This document shows, in pieces, positions 1 to 6,226 of a stretch of DNA of 7,618 bases. Made by a program: the position numbers and the translations under genes. The stretch covers positions 1-7,618 of the forward strand of contig JALSGY010000516.1 in NCBI GenBank assembly GCA_026982515.1, written 5' to 3'. Positions within the stretch are counted from its first letter, which is position 1, and every line of letters begins with the position of its first letter. The notes beneath the pieces are model-generated. The model ran no database searches, was not told where the DNA came from, and saw nothing but the letters and a program-made list of their open reading frames with translations. Origin of the DNA: Paracoccaceae bacterium (GTDB taxonomy: Bacteria; Pseudomonadota; Alphaproteobacteria; Rhodobacterales; Rhodobacteraceae).

Positions 1-2382
1 GATCTTCGCCGACACCGCTTCGATATCCTTTTCGGTCAGGGTCTTTTCCCTTGGCTGCAGGCGCACGGTGATGGCCAGGGATTTCTTGCCCTCGCCCATC
101 TGGGCGCGCGCCTTTTCGCCAGTGAACTCGTCGAACAGACGCACCGATTCGATCAGCACCTTGTCGGCACCGCGCGCGGCGTTGACCAGCGTCAGCGCCT
201 CCACATCCTCATCCACCACGAAGGCGAAATCGCGCTCCACCGCCTGCAGGTCGTTGAGTTCCAGCGCCGGGCGGGTGGTGCCCTTCGCCTTGGGGAAGGG
301 CACGCGCTCGGGATAGACGGTGAAGGCCACCGCCGGGCCCTTCACGCCCAGCGCCTGCAGCACCCTGGGGTGCAGCTCGCCGAAGACGGCCAGCACGTTC
401 TTCGGCCCGAGGCTGATCTGCCCCGAACGGCCCGGGTGCCACCAGGCGGGCGCGCCACGGCGGATCATCGCCCGGGCCGGTGCACCGATGGCGGCAAGGA
501 TGGCCTCGGCATCGGCCTTGGCATCGTAGATGTCCACCGGACGGCGCGAGCCATGCGGATCGCGGGGCGCGGCATGGCCCACCAGCAGGCCGGCCACCTC
601 GGTATACTGCTCGCCCGGCTCGCTGCCGGTGAAGGCTGGGCCCACCTCGAACAGTGCCAGATCCATGAAACCGCGGGCCTGGTTGCGGGCTGCGGCCTGC
701 AGCAGGCCGGGCAGCAGATCGGGGCGCATGTGGCTCATCTCGCTGGAGATGGGGTTTTCCAGCATCGTCGCGTCATCACCGCCGCCAAAGAGCGCCGCGC
801 TCTCGCGGTCGATGAAGCTGTAGGTGACGCATTCGTTGTAGCCCAGTGCTGCGGCGGTGCGCCGGGCAAGCCCCTCACGCCGCTGCATGGGCGTGAGAAT
901 CGGCCGGGCCACCCCCGCATCCACCCGCGCCAGAGGCTTGCCCTCCAGCCGGGTGAGCGAGGCGATGCGCGCCACCTCTTCCACCAGGTCGGCCTCGCCC
1001 TGCACGTCGGGCCGCCAGCTGGGCACATGGGCCATGTCGCCCTCCAGCCGGAAGCCCAGCGCCGTCAGTGTGCGCCGCTGCTCCTCGGCGGGGATCTCCA
1101 TGCCCACCAGAGAAACCACCCGGTCGGTATCCAGCCGGTAGGCGCGGTCCTCCACCGGGGCGGCGCCATCGGCCACCACCTGCGAGGGCTCGCCGCCGCA
1201 CAGCTCCAGCACCATGGCGGTGGCCGCTTCCAGCCCCGGCTCGGTGAAGGCCGGATCCACCCCGCGCTCGAAGCGGTAGCGGGCGTCGGAGTTGATCTTC
1301 AATGCCCGGCCCGCCCGGGCGATGGTGATCGGATCCCACCAGGCACTTTCGAGAAAGACGTTCACCGTCTCCTCGGTGCAGCCGGTCGGCATCCCGCCCA
1401 TGATCCCGGCGATGCTCTCCACCCCGCTGTCGTCGGAAATCACCATCACGCCCTCGGGCATGCGGTATTCCTTCTCGTCGAGCGCCACCAGCGTCTCGCC
1501 GCCCGTCGCGGCATGAATGTGCAGGTTGCCCTTCACCTTGTCGGCATCGAAGACATGCAGCGGGCGGTTGAGGTCATAGGTAAGGAAATTGGTGATATCC
1601 ACCAGCGCCGAGATCGGGCGCAGGCCGATCGCCTTCAGCCGCTCCTGCAGCCACTGCGGGCTGGGGCCGTTCCTGACCCCGCGGATGAGCCGGCCGGTGA
1701 AATGCGGGCATCCCTTCTCCTTCAGCGCCGGGTCGATCTGCACCTTGATCGGGCTTTCGAAACGGCCCGGCACGGGGCTGACCTCGTAGGGCTTCAGCAC
1801 TCCCAGGCCACGCGCCGCCAGATCGCGGGCGATGCCGCGCACGCCCAGCGCATCGGGGCGGTTGGGGGTGATGGCGATCTCGATCACCGGGTCCACCTTG
1901 GCCGGGTCATGCTCGGCCAGCCAGTCGACGAAACGCGCGCCCAGCGGCGCGTCGGCGGGCAGTTCGATGATGCCGTCGTGATCATCGCTCAGCATCATCT
2001 CGCGTTCCGAGCACAGCATCCCGTTGGAAGCCTCGCCGCGGATCACGCCGGGCTTGAGGTCGATCCCGGTGCCGGGAATATGGGTGCCCACCGGAGCGAA
2101 GACACCAATGAGCCCGGTGCGCGCATTGGGCGCGCCGCAGACCACCTGCACCTCCTGCGGCTCGCCCTCCACCCAGGCCTCGACCCGGCACAGCCGCAGC
2201 CTGTCGGCATTGGGGTGCTGTTTCGCTTCGATGACACGGCAGATGGTGAAGGCCGAAAGCCGCTCGGCGGGGTTCTCGATACCCTCGACCTCAAGCCCCA
2301 GATCGGTCAGCGCCTCGGCGATTTCATCGACCGTGGCCTCGGTTTCGAGATGATCTTTCAGCCAGGAGAGCGTGAATTTCAT
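1..2382 (-). CDS. pheT: Phenylalanyl-tRNA synthetase beta subunit, 3' end cut by window edge
   Basis: Beta chain of the (alpha-beta)2 cytoplasmic enzyme that charges tRNA-Phe. The frame is open for 794 codons from ATG 2382 to the left edge. The family is about 800 residues long, so only the last few codons are missing. Visible domains: an N-terminal OB-type tRNA-binding domain (about residues 40-150, with HPNADRLRLC at 57-66 and GEASNGMLCSERE at 116-128); the B3/B4 editing region (about 210-400), where H276 of RPLHVFD and E345 of VFLES fall where editing-site residues lie in the family; a B5 domain (about 400-475); a catalytic-like core; and a C-terminal FDX-ACB anticodon-binding domain (about 700 on, RDFAFVVD at 717-724). 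GGAG at 2391-2394, eight bases upstream, supports the start. It lies 127 bases after pheS. No frameshift or internal stop was seen. The identification is certain. Confidence 0.98.
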   Translation of the reverse strand, partial: MKFTLSWLKDHLETEATVDEIAEALTDLGLEVEGIENPAERLSAFTICRVIEAKQHPNADRLRLCRVEAWVEGEPQEVQVVCGAPNARTGLIGVFAPVGTHIPGTGIDLKPGVIRGEASNGMLCSEREMMLSDDHDGIIELPADAPLGARFVDWLAEHDPAKVDPVIEIAITPNRPDALGVRGIARDLAARGLGVLKPYEVSPVPGRFESPIKVQIDPALKEKGCPHFTGRLIRGVRNGPSPQWLQERLKAIGLRPISALVDITNFLTYDLNRPLHVFDADKVKGNLHIHAATGGETLVALDEKEYRMPEGVMVISDDSGVESIAGIMGGMPTGCTEETVNVFLESAWWDPITIARAGRALKINSDARYRFERGVDPAFTEPGLEAATAMVLELCGGEPSQVVADGAAPVEDRAYRLDTDRVVSLVGMEIPAEEQRRTLTALGFRLEGDMAHVPSWRPDVQGEADLVEEVARIASLTRLEGKPLARVDAGVARPILTPMQRREGLARRTAAALGYNECVTYSFIDRESAALFGGGDDATMLENPISSEMSHMRPDLLPGLLQAAARNQARGFMDLALFEVGPAFTGSEPGEQYTEVAGLLVGHAAPRDPHGSRRPVDIYDAKADAEAILAAIGAPARAMIRRGAPAWWHPGRSGQISLGPKNVLAVFGELHPRVLQALGVKGPAVAFTVYPERVPFPKAKGTTRPALELNDLQAVERDFAFVVDEDVEALTLVNAARGADKVLIESVRLFDEFTGEKARAQMGEGKKSLAITVRLQPREKTLTEKDIEAVSAKI

Positions 2383-2470
2383 TCGTCTTTCTCCATGCGC
2401 GTCGCGGCGCGGTCATTTTCCTTGTTGCGGAGCATTGCGCCCGGCACCGAGGGAAAGCGGAGACGGGCCC

Positions 2471-2496
2471 GATGCGGGGCTGTAGCCCCGCGCATC
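2471..2496 (-). other. Stem-loop just after pheS stop, in pheS-pheT spacer
   Basis: A perfect 7-bp stem (2474-2480 with 2485-2491) closes a 4-base loop. An alternative fold pairs GATGC with GCATC at the outside, giving 10 bp with a 2-base bulge. The stem begins 13 bases after the pheS stop codon on the transcribed strand. It is not followed by a T-run, so a classical terminator is unlikely. It may stabilise an RNA end or slow transcription before pheT. Only the structure is seen; any function is inference. Confidence 0.5.
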
Positions 2497-2509
2497 ATGA
2501 TGACAAGGC

Positions 2510-3583
2510 TCACCTGCTCAGCCCCCCGTGCAGCGTCGGCACGTCCAGCGCGGCAAAGCCGTAGTGGCGCAGCCAGCGCAGATCACTGTCGAAGAAGGCA
2601 CGCAGATCGGGGATGCCGTATTTGAGCATCGCCAGCCGGTCGATGCCCAGCCCGAAGGCAAAGCCCTGCCACTTTCCGGGGTCCACGCCGGCCGCCTGCA
2701 GCACCTTGGGGTGCACCATGCCGCTGCCCAGTATCTCCATCCAGTCGTCGCCCTCGCCCACCTTGAGCTGCCCGCCCTGCCAGGAACAGCGCAGATCCAC
2801 CTCGGCGCTAGGCTCGGTAAAGGGGAAGTGCGAGGCACGGAAGCGCAGCTCCACGTTTTCCACTTCGAAGAAGGCGCGGCAGAATTCCTCCAGCACCCAT
2901 TTCAGGTTGGCCATGGAAATGTCGCGGTCGATTGCCAGCCCCTCGACCTGATGGAACATCGGCGTGTGGGTCTGGTCGTAGTCGCTACGGTAAACCCGCC
3001 CCGGCGCAATCACCCGGATCGGGGCGCCGTGCTTTTCCATGGCGCGGATCTGCACCGGGCTGGTGTGCGTGCGCAGCACGTGGGGCGGGCGCTCGTCGCC
3101 CTCGGCGCGGTGCATGTAGAAGGTGTCGAACTCCTGCCGGGCGGGGTGGTGCGGGGGGATGTTGAGGGCGTCGAAATTGTACCAGTCGCTTTCCACCTGC
3201 GGTCCCTCGGCCACGGCAAAGCCCATGTCGGCGAAGATCGCCGTGATCTCTTCGGTCACCTGGCTGACGGGGTGCACGGTGCCCTGCGGGCGCGGACGGC
3301 CGGGAAGGGTAACGTCCAGCCACTCGGCGGCCAGCCGCTCCTCGAGCGCGGCATCGGCCAGCGCCGCCTTGCGCGCCGCCAGCGCCGAGTTGATCTCGTC
3401 CTTGAGCGCGTTGAGCTTCGGCCCCATCACCTTGCGCTCTTCGGGGCTCATGCGGCCCAGTTCGCGCATCTTCAGGCTGATCTCGCCCTTCTTGCCCAGC
3501 GCGGCCACGCGGATTTCCTCCAGCGCCGCCTCGTCGGCCGCCCCGGCGATGGCCGAAAGGTATTTCTGCCTCAGATCGTCCAT
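2510..3583 (-). CDS. pheS: Phenylalanyl-tRNA synthetase alpha subunit
   Basis: Catalytic alpha chain of cytoplasmic PheRS, which activates phenylalanine with ATP and transfers it to tRNA-Phe together with PheT. It has 357 residues, longer than the 327 of E. coli. Residues about 1-90 form the charged N-terminal helical arm (KKGEISLKMRELGRMSPEER). The class II core follows, with motif 2 at 196-215 (RVYRSDYDQTHTPMFHQVEG, R199 expected to contact ATP) and motif 3 at 311-324 (GLGIDRLAMLKYGI, R316). A309 in GFAFG aligns with A294 of E. coli PheS, the position that sets the size of the amino-acid pocket, so a normal phenylalanine pocket is expected. A G-rich Shine-Dalgarno-like run (GGGGGAT) lies just upstream of the ATG. 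The gene follows rplT after a structured 120-base gap and precedes pheT by 127 bases, so the usual tight pheS-pheT coupling is absent. Confidence 0.99.
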   Translation of the reverse strand: MDDLRQKYLSAIAGAADEAALEEIRVAALGKKGEISLKMRELGRMSPEERKVMGPKLNALKDEINSALAARKAALADAALEERLAAEWLDVTLPGRPRPQGTVHPVSQVTEEITAIFADMGFAVAEGPQVESDWYNFDALNIPPHHPARQEFDTFYMHRAEGDERPPHVLRTHTSPVQIRAMEKHGAPIRVIAPGRVYRSDYDQTHTPMFHQVEGLAIDRDISMANLKWVLEEFCRAFFEVENVELRFRASHFPFTEPSAEVDLRCSWQGGQLKVGEGDDWMEILGSGMVHPKVLQAAGVDPGKWQGFAFGLGIDRLAMLKYGIPDLRAFFDSDLRWLRHYGFAALDVPTLHGGLSR

Positions 3584-3602
3584 CCCGATCCCCCGTCTGA
3601 CT

Positions 3603-3627
3603 GCCGGTCGCTAGCTACCACACCGGC
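3603..3627 (-). other. Second stem-loop in the pheS leader
   Basis: GCCGGT (3622-3627 on the minus strand) and ACCGGC (3603-3608) form a perfect 6-bp stem with a 13-base loop that contains a GCTAGC palindrome. The loop holds the stop codon of the mini-ORF ending at 3611. The stem lies between the terminator-like hairpin and the pheS ribosome-binding site, so a ribosome terminating here could affect folding near the pheS start. The function is unknown. Confidence 0.35.
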
Positions 3628-3679
3628 GCTTCAAGGCAAGAAGCCGCGAGACCTCATGAAAGGTCCGCGGCTTCCTCAT
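3611..3679 (-). CDS. Possible 22-codon leader mini-ORF upstream of pheS (speculative)
   Basis: ATG at 3679 runs to TAG at 3611, starting 24 bases after the rplT stop and ending 27 bases before the pheS ATG. A purine-rich AGGGGAAG lies 2-9 bases upstream of the ATG and could act as a ribosome-binding site. The peptide begins MRKPRTFHEVSRLL and is basic at its end. The ORF spans the whole hairpin at 3640-3674, and its single Phe codon (TTT) lies at the edge of the hairpin loop. A ribosome on this ORF would open the hairpin, so it could couple pheS expression to translation. It lacks the run of Phe codons found in the E. coli pheM leader. The ORF and its position are seen; translation and function are guesses, and chance is quite possible. 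Confidence 0.25.
   Translation of the reverse strand: MRKPRTFHEVSRLLALKRRCGS
3640..3674 (-). terminator. Terminator-like hairpin between rplT and pheS
   Basis: The arms are GAAGCCGCG-GACCT and AGGTC-T-CGCGGCTTC on the minus strand. They give 14 paired bases with one bulged base around a 6-base loop. The stem starts 29 bases after the rplT stop. The downstream flank (CTTGCCTTG) is only modestly T-rich, so termination may be partial. That would suit an attenuator or a processing site that sets the ratio of ribosomal-protein mRNA to pheST mRNA. The stem is also symmetrical on the plus strand, but no plus-strand gene ends here. Confidence 0.6.
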
Positions 3680-3703
3680 TTCTTCCCCTATTTTCGGGAA
3701 CAC

Positions 3704-4066
3704 TTACGCGAGCGCGGCCTTCGCCTTTTCGACGATGGCGCCAAATGCCTCGGGCTCGTGTACGGCGAGATCGGCCAGCACCTTGCGGTCCACCTCGATC
3801 CCGGCCTTGTTCAGCCCGTTGATGAAGCGCGAGTAGGTCAGCGCCTCGTCGCGTTCGCGCACGGCGGCATTGATCCGCTGGATCCACAGGGCGCGGAAAT
3901 TGCGCTTGCGCTGCTTGCGGTCGCGGGTTGCATACTGGTTGGCCTTGTCCACCGCCTGCTTGGCGACGCGGAAGCTGCGGCTGCGGGCGCCGTAGTAGCC
4001 CTTGGCGGCCTTCAGAACCTTCTTGTGGCGGGCGTGGGTGACTTTTCCGCTTGTGACTCGGGACAT
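3704..4066 (-). CDS. rplT: 50S ribosomal protein L20
   Basis: A 120-residue 23S rRNA-binding protein needed early in 50S assembly; E. coli L20 has 118 residues. The basic N-terminal extension (RHKKVLKAAKGYYGARSRSF, residues 14-33) and the block RDRKQRKRNFRALWIQRINA (48-67) are typical, as are YSRFINGLNKAGIEVDRKVL and the C-terminal VEKAKAALA. AGGAGG at 4074-4079, seven bases before the ATG, overlaps the rpmI stop codon; the two genes are 12 bases apart and are probably coupled in translation. In E. coli and Bacillus subtilis L20 represses its own operon through RNA structures in the leader, so L20 is the natural candidate to bind the structured region upstream of rpmI here. That role is inferred. 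Confidence 0.99.
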   Translation of the reverse strand: MSRVTSGKVTHARHKKVLKAAKGYYGARSRSFRVAKQAVDKANQYATRDRKQRKRNFRALWIQRINAAVRERDEALTYSRFINGLNKAGIEVDRKVLADLAVHEPEAFGAIVEKAKAALA

Positions 4067-4073
4067 CTGCAGA

Positions 4074-4080
4074 CCTCCTC
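4074..4080 (-). promoter_or_regulatory. Shine-Dalgarno site of rplT overlapping rpmI stop
   Basis: GAGGAGG on the minus strand lies seven bases before the rplT ATG, and its first bases form part of the rpmI TGA (4079-4081). Ribosomes ending L35 would stand on the L20 initiation site. This fits coupled, near-equal synthesis of the two 50S proteins. Confidence 0.85.
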
Positions 4081-4279
4081 AGCGATCGTAGGGCATGTAG
4101 GACTTGACGATCTTCGCGTCAGGCGCGGAGAGCGTCGTGGTGCCACGTGCGTTACGAATGAATTTCTTGGTCCGCTTGATCATCCCGTGCCGTTTGCCGG
4201 CCTGGGCGGCCATGACCTTCCCGGTCGCGGTGACCTTGAAGCGCTTCTTGGCGCCTGATTTGGTCTTCATCTTGGGCAT
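4079..4279 (-). CDS. rpmI: 50S ribosomal protein L35
   Basis: A 66-residue, very basic protein of the large ribosomal subunit. The start MPKMKTKSGAKKRFKVTATG is nearly invariant in the family. The middle carries the rRNA-contacting KRHGMIKRTKKFIRNARG, and the chain ends KIVKSYMPYDR, all at the usual length for L35. AGGAGA lies six bases before the ATG. It is followed 12 bases later by rplT, the near-universal pairing. infC, which precedes rpmI in many bacteria, is replaced here by a small membrane-protein gene and pyk. The 113-base upstream gap contains long inverted repeats and is the likely regulatory leader. Confidence 0.99.
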   Translation of the reverse strand: MPKMKTKSGAKKRFKVTATGKVMAAQAGKRHGMIKRTKKFIRNARGTTTLSAPDAKIVKSYMPYDR

Positions 4280-4337
4280 TTCCGTCTCCTATCGGGTCGG
4301 TGAAGCGCGACTCGGCATGCCTCTCGCCGGCCGCGCA

Positions 4338-4397
4338 GCTGAGGGCGGGCGTATACGGCGCAATCGCCCCGCAGGCAAGAGCAAATTCGCCCTCAGC
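4338..4397 (-). promoter_or_regulatory. Structured leader of rpmI-rplT with competing stems
   Basis: A perfect 10-bp inverted repeat (4338-4347 with 4388-4397, GCTGAGGGCG and its complement) brackets 40 bases. Inside it a second stem, GCGGG-CG (4345-4351) with CGCCCCGC (4365-4372), has one bulge and shares bases 4345-4347 with the outer stem, so the two partly exclude each other. A small GGCG-CGCC hairpin also lies in the loop. The outer stem includes the stop codon of the upstream membrane-protein gene. L20 autoregulation in other bacteria uses long-range leader pairings, so this is a candidate L20 or attenuation element. No match to a known L20 leader was tested. Confidence 0.4.
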
Positions 4398-4617
4398 GCA
4401 CGATCTGCGCGAACACCCGCACGAAGACGTCGGGCATCTCCTCGATCGTGTAGCCGCCGGGCTGGTTGTAGGCGGCCCAGCTGATCAGGCTGCCGCCGAT
4501 CACGAAAAGGATGATCGCCAGCCGCGGCGGGCGGCTTTCGGAAAAGGCGTTGATCAGCGAAGGGATGCCCAGCGCAAAGAGGATCACGCCCAGAACCAGA
4601 AGGAAATCGTTGCTCAT
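4393..4617 (-). CDS. Small two-helix membrane protein, function unknown
   Basis: A 74-residue protein with two hydrophobic segments, residues 5-25 (FLLVLGVILFALGIPSLINAF) and 33-50 (LAIILFVIGGSLISWAAY), joined by the short loop SESRPPR. By the positive-inside rule the Arg-bearing loop would be cytoplasmic, with both ends in the periplasm. The tail (NQPGGYTIEEMPDVFVRV) looks amphipathic. GGAGG lies seven bases before the ATG, and the start is 32 bases after the pyk stop, so it is probably cotranscribed with pyk. I recognise the type as a hypothetical protein commonly found in this position in Rhodobacteraceae, but know no function. It has no signal peptidase site, lipobox or catalytic motif. 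Coding is supported by the ribosome-binding site and coherent topology. Inner-membrane location is inferred. Confidence 0.85.
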   Translation of the reverse strand: MSNDFLLVLGVILFALGIPSLINAFSESRPPRLAIILFVIGGSLISWAAYNQPGGYTIEEMPDVFVRVFAQIVR

Positions 4618-4649
4618 CTGCGGCCCTCCAATGGCGGCGGCTCGCGGAA

Positions 4650-6095
4650 TTATTCAGGGTCCGTGTTGAAAATCAACCTTTCCTCGCAGGGCGCCACCCG
4701 CAGGATGTTGGTGGTGCCGGGCTGATTGAAGGGAATCCCGGCAGTCACCACGATCTGGTCGGTCTCGGTGGCAAAGCCTGCGCTGCGCGCCGCGCGCACC
4801 GCGTTGACCACCGCCATCTTGAAGCGCTCCACCTCACCCGTCATCACGCAGTGCATCCCCCAGCTCAGCGCAAGGCGCCGGGCGGTGCGGATCTTCGAGG
4901 TGAGCGCGATGATCGGCACCTTGGGCCGCTCGCGCGCCGTCAGCAGCGCCGTGGTGCCCGATTCGGAGAAACAGCAGATCGCCTTGATGTCGGTGGTCTC
5001 GGCGATCTCGCGCGCCGCCGAGACGATGGCATCGGCCACCGTGCGCTTGCTGCCGGTGGCGGCGGCGTCGAGCAGCTCGCGGTAGGTCGGATCGCTCTCC
5101 ACCTCGATGGCGACGTTGTTCATGGTGGTGACGGCCTCCAGCGGGTAGTGGCCAGCCGCGCTCTCGGCCGAGAGCATCACCGCATCGGCCCCCTCGTAGA
5201 TGGCGTTGGCGACGTCGGAAACCTCGGCCCGGGTGGGCACCGGGCTGTCCACCATGCTTTCCAGCATCTGGGTGGCCACGATCACCGGCTTGGCCGCCGC
5301 CCGGCAGGCATGCACCAGCCGCTTCTGGATCGGCGGCACGTTCTGCACCGGCAGTTCCACCCCCAGATCGCCGCGCGCCACCATGATCCCGTCGGAGACC
5401 GCGAGAATGGCATCGAAATCCTTCACCGCCGCGGGTTTTTCGATCTTCGAGAGGATGAAGGCGCGGCCCGCGGCCAGCGCGCGGGCCTCCTCCACATCGG
5501 CGGCGCGCTGCACGAAGGACAGCGCCAGCCAGTCCACCCCCAGATCGCAGGCGAACTCCAGATCCCGCCGGTCCTTTTCGGACAGCGCGGCCAGCGGCAG
5601 CACCACATCGGGGACGTTCACTCCCTTGCGGTCCGAGATCACCCCGCCGGCGATCACCTCGCATTCGGCGAAATCGTCCCCGCAGTCACGCACCAGAAGC
5701 TCGATCTTGCCGTCATTGACCAGCAGCGTCGAGCCGGGGCGGAGGGCGACGAAGATCTCGGGGTGGGGCAGGTTCGCCCGCTGCGCGTCTCCCTCTGCCG
5801 GGTCGAGATCGAGACGGAAGGCCTGGCCCTCTTTCAGCTCTTCCTCGCCACGCGCGAACCTGCCGACCCGCAGCTTGGGGCCCTGCAGATCGGCGAGGAT
5901 GGCGATCGGGCGGCCGGTCTCCTTCTCGATGCGGCGGATGATCGCATGGCGCGCCGCGATCTCGGCATGCTCACCATGGCTCATGTTCAGACGGAACACG
6001 TCGGCACCGGCCTCGAACAGGCCGCGGATGGTCTCGTAATCGTCGGATGCGGGCCCGAGGGTGGCGACGATCTTCACGTTTCTCAGCCGTCTCAT
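4650..6095 (-). CDS. pyk: Pyruvate kinase
   Basis: Cytoplasmic glycolytic enzyme that transfers phosphate from phosphoenolpyruvate to ADP, giving pyruvate and ATP. It has 481 residues. The TIM-barrel A domain carries FRLNMSHG (34-41; R35, N37 and S39 are substrate and cation ligands), D69, catalytic K217 and metal ligand E219 in ILSKIEKP, D243 in MVARGDLGVE, and T275 in VATQMLES. The B-domain lid lies about 72-168. The C-terminal domain (about 345-475) includes CFSESGTTALL and ends with TAGIPFNQPGTTN. The start MRRLRNVKIVATLGPAS was chosen because homologues begin here and a GGGGA run precedes it; the longer frame to 6170 enters the promoter region. L70, Q71, K74 and V77 match the set described for K+-independent pyruvate kinases (rabbit muscle has T113, K114, E117 and T120). 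It is first gene of the leftward cluster. Confidence 0.98.
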   Translation of the reverse strand: MRRLRNVKIVATLGPASDDYETIRGLFEAGADVFRLNMSHGEHAEIAARHAIIRRIEKETGRPIAILADLQGPKLRVGRFARGEEELKEGQAFRLDLDPAEGDAQRANLPHPEIFVALRPGSTLLVNDGKIELLVRDCGDDFAECEVIAGGVISDRKGVNVPDVVLPLAALSEKDRRDLEFACDLGVDWLALSFVQRAADVEEARALAAGRAFILSKIEKPAAVKDFDAILAVSDGIMVARGDLGVELPVQNVPPIQKRLVHACRAAAKPVIVATQMLESMVDSPVPTRAEVSDVANAIYEGADAVMLSAESAAGHYPLEAVTTMNNVAIEVESDPTYRELLDAAATGSKRTVADAIVSAAREIAETTDIKAICCFSESGTTALLTARERPKVPIIALTSKIRTARRLALSWGMHCVMTGEVERFKMAVVNAVRAARSAGFATETDQIVVTAGIPFNQPGTTNILRVAPCEERLIFNTDPE

Positions 6096-6141
6096 GCAGC
6101 CAGTTCCCCTTGTTCTTGTCAATCTTTTGCGGGCCGGGGCC

Positions 6142-6170
6142 TGTATGGCCGAAATCCTTGCTTCTGACAA
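6142..6170 (-). promoter_or_regulatory. Candidate promoter of the pyk operon
   Basis: On the minus strand TTGTCA (6165-6170) is followed, after exactly 17 bases, by CATACA (6142-6147). The -35 box matches the sigma-70 type consensus at five of six positions and the -10 box at three of six. It would start RNA near 6135 and leave a leader of about 40 bases before the pyk ATG. The site is plausible from spacing and position only. On the plus strand the same bases contain CTGACA (6164-6169), which with a weak TATTGC 18 bases on could serve the divergent gene. Confidence 0.35.
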
Positions 6171-6226
6171 CTGGCGCCCGGCGCCGATATTGCCTAATCA
6201 GTCATGGCAATCCGCGTGACGGGACC

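Noticed and set aside
370..2625. 751-codon plus-strand open frame
   Set aside because: It lies antisense to pheT (and the spacer) in the same codon register. Strong G/C at third positions of pheT removes stops from the opposite strand. The protein has no recognisable family and the pheT reading is unmistakable.
3613..3640. Possible pheS promoter TTGCCT with TAGCTA 16 bases on
   Set aside because: The -10 match is poor (two of six) and overlaps a stem-loop; not enough to call.
2528..4258. 576-codon plus-strand open frame
   Set aside because: It is antisense to pheS, rplT and rpmI across several gene boundaries, shares codon register with pheS, and has no known domain.
6117..6122. Perfect TTGACA on the minus strand upstream of pyk
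   Set aside because: A -10 box at 17 bases would fall on the pyk ATG region (CTGCAT), leaving no leader or ribosome-binding site, so the upstream TTGTCA pair is preferred.
4851..6167. 438-codon plus-strand open frame
   Set aside because: It is antisense to pyk in the same register. The pyk motifs are complete, so this is a shadow.
6096..6170. Longer pyk start at 6170
   Set aside because: The extra 25 residues (MSEARISAIQ...) precede the conserved MRRLRNVKIVATLGP start of the family and would occupy the likely promoter; the ATG at 6095 has a suitable G-rich site upstream.
6047..6226. Longer start for the amidohydrolase at 6047
   Set aside because: It would overlap the pyk start region and adds 60 residues unlike the family; homologues begin near MTYRPFEIIGG.
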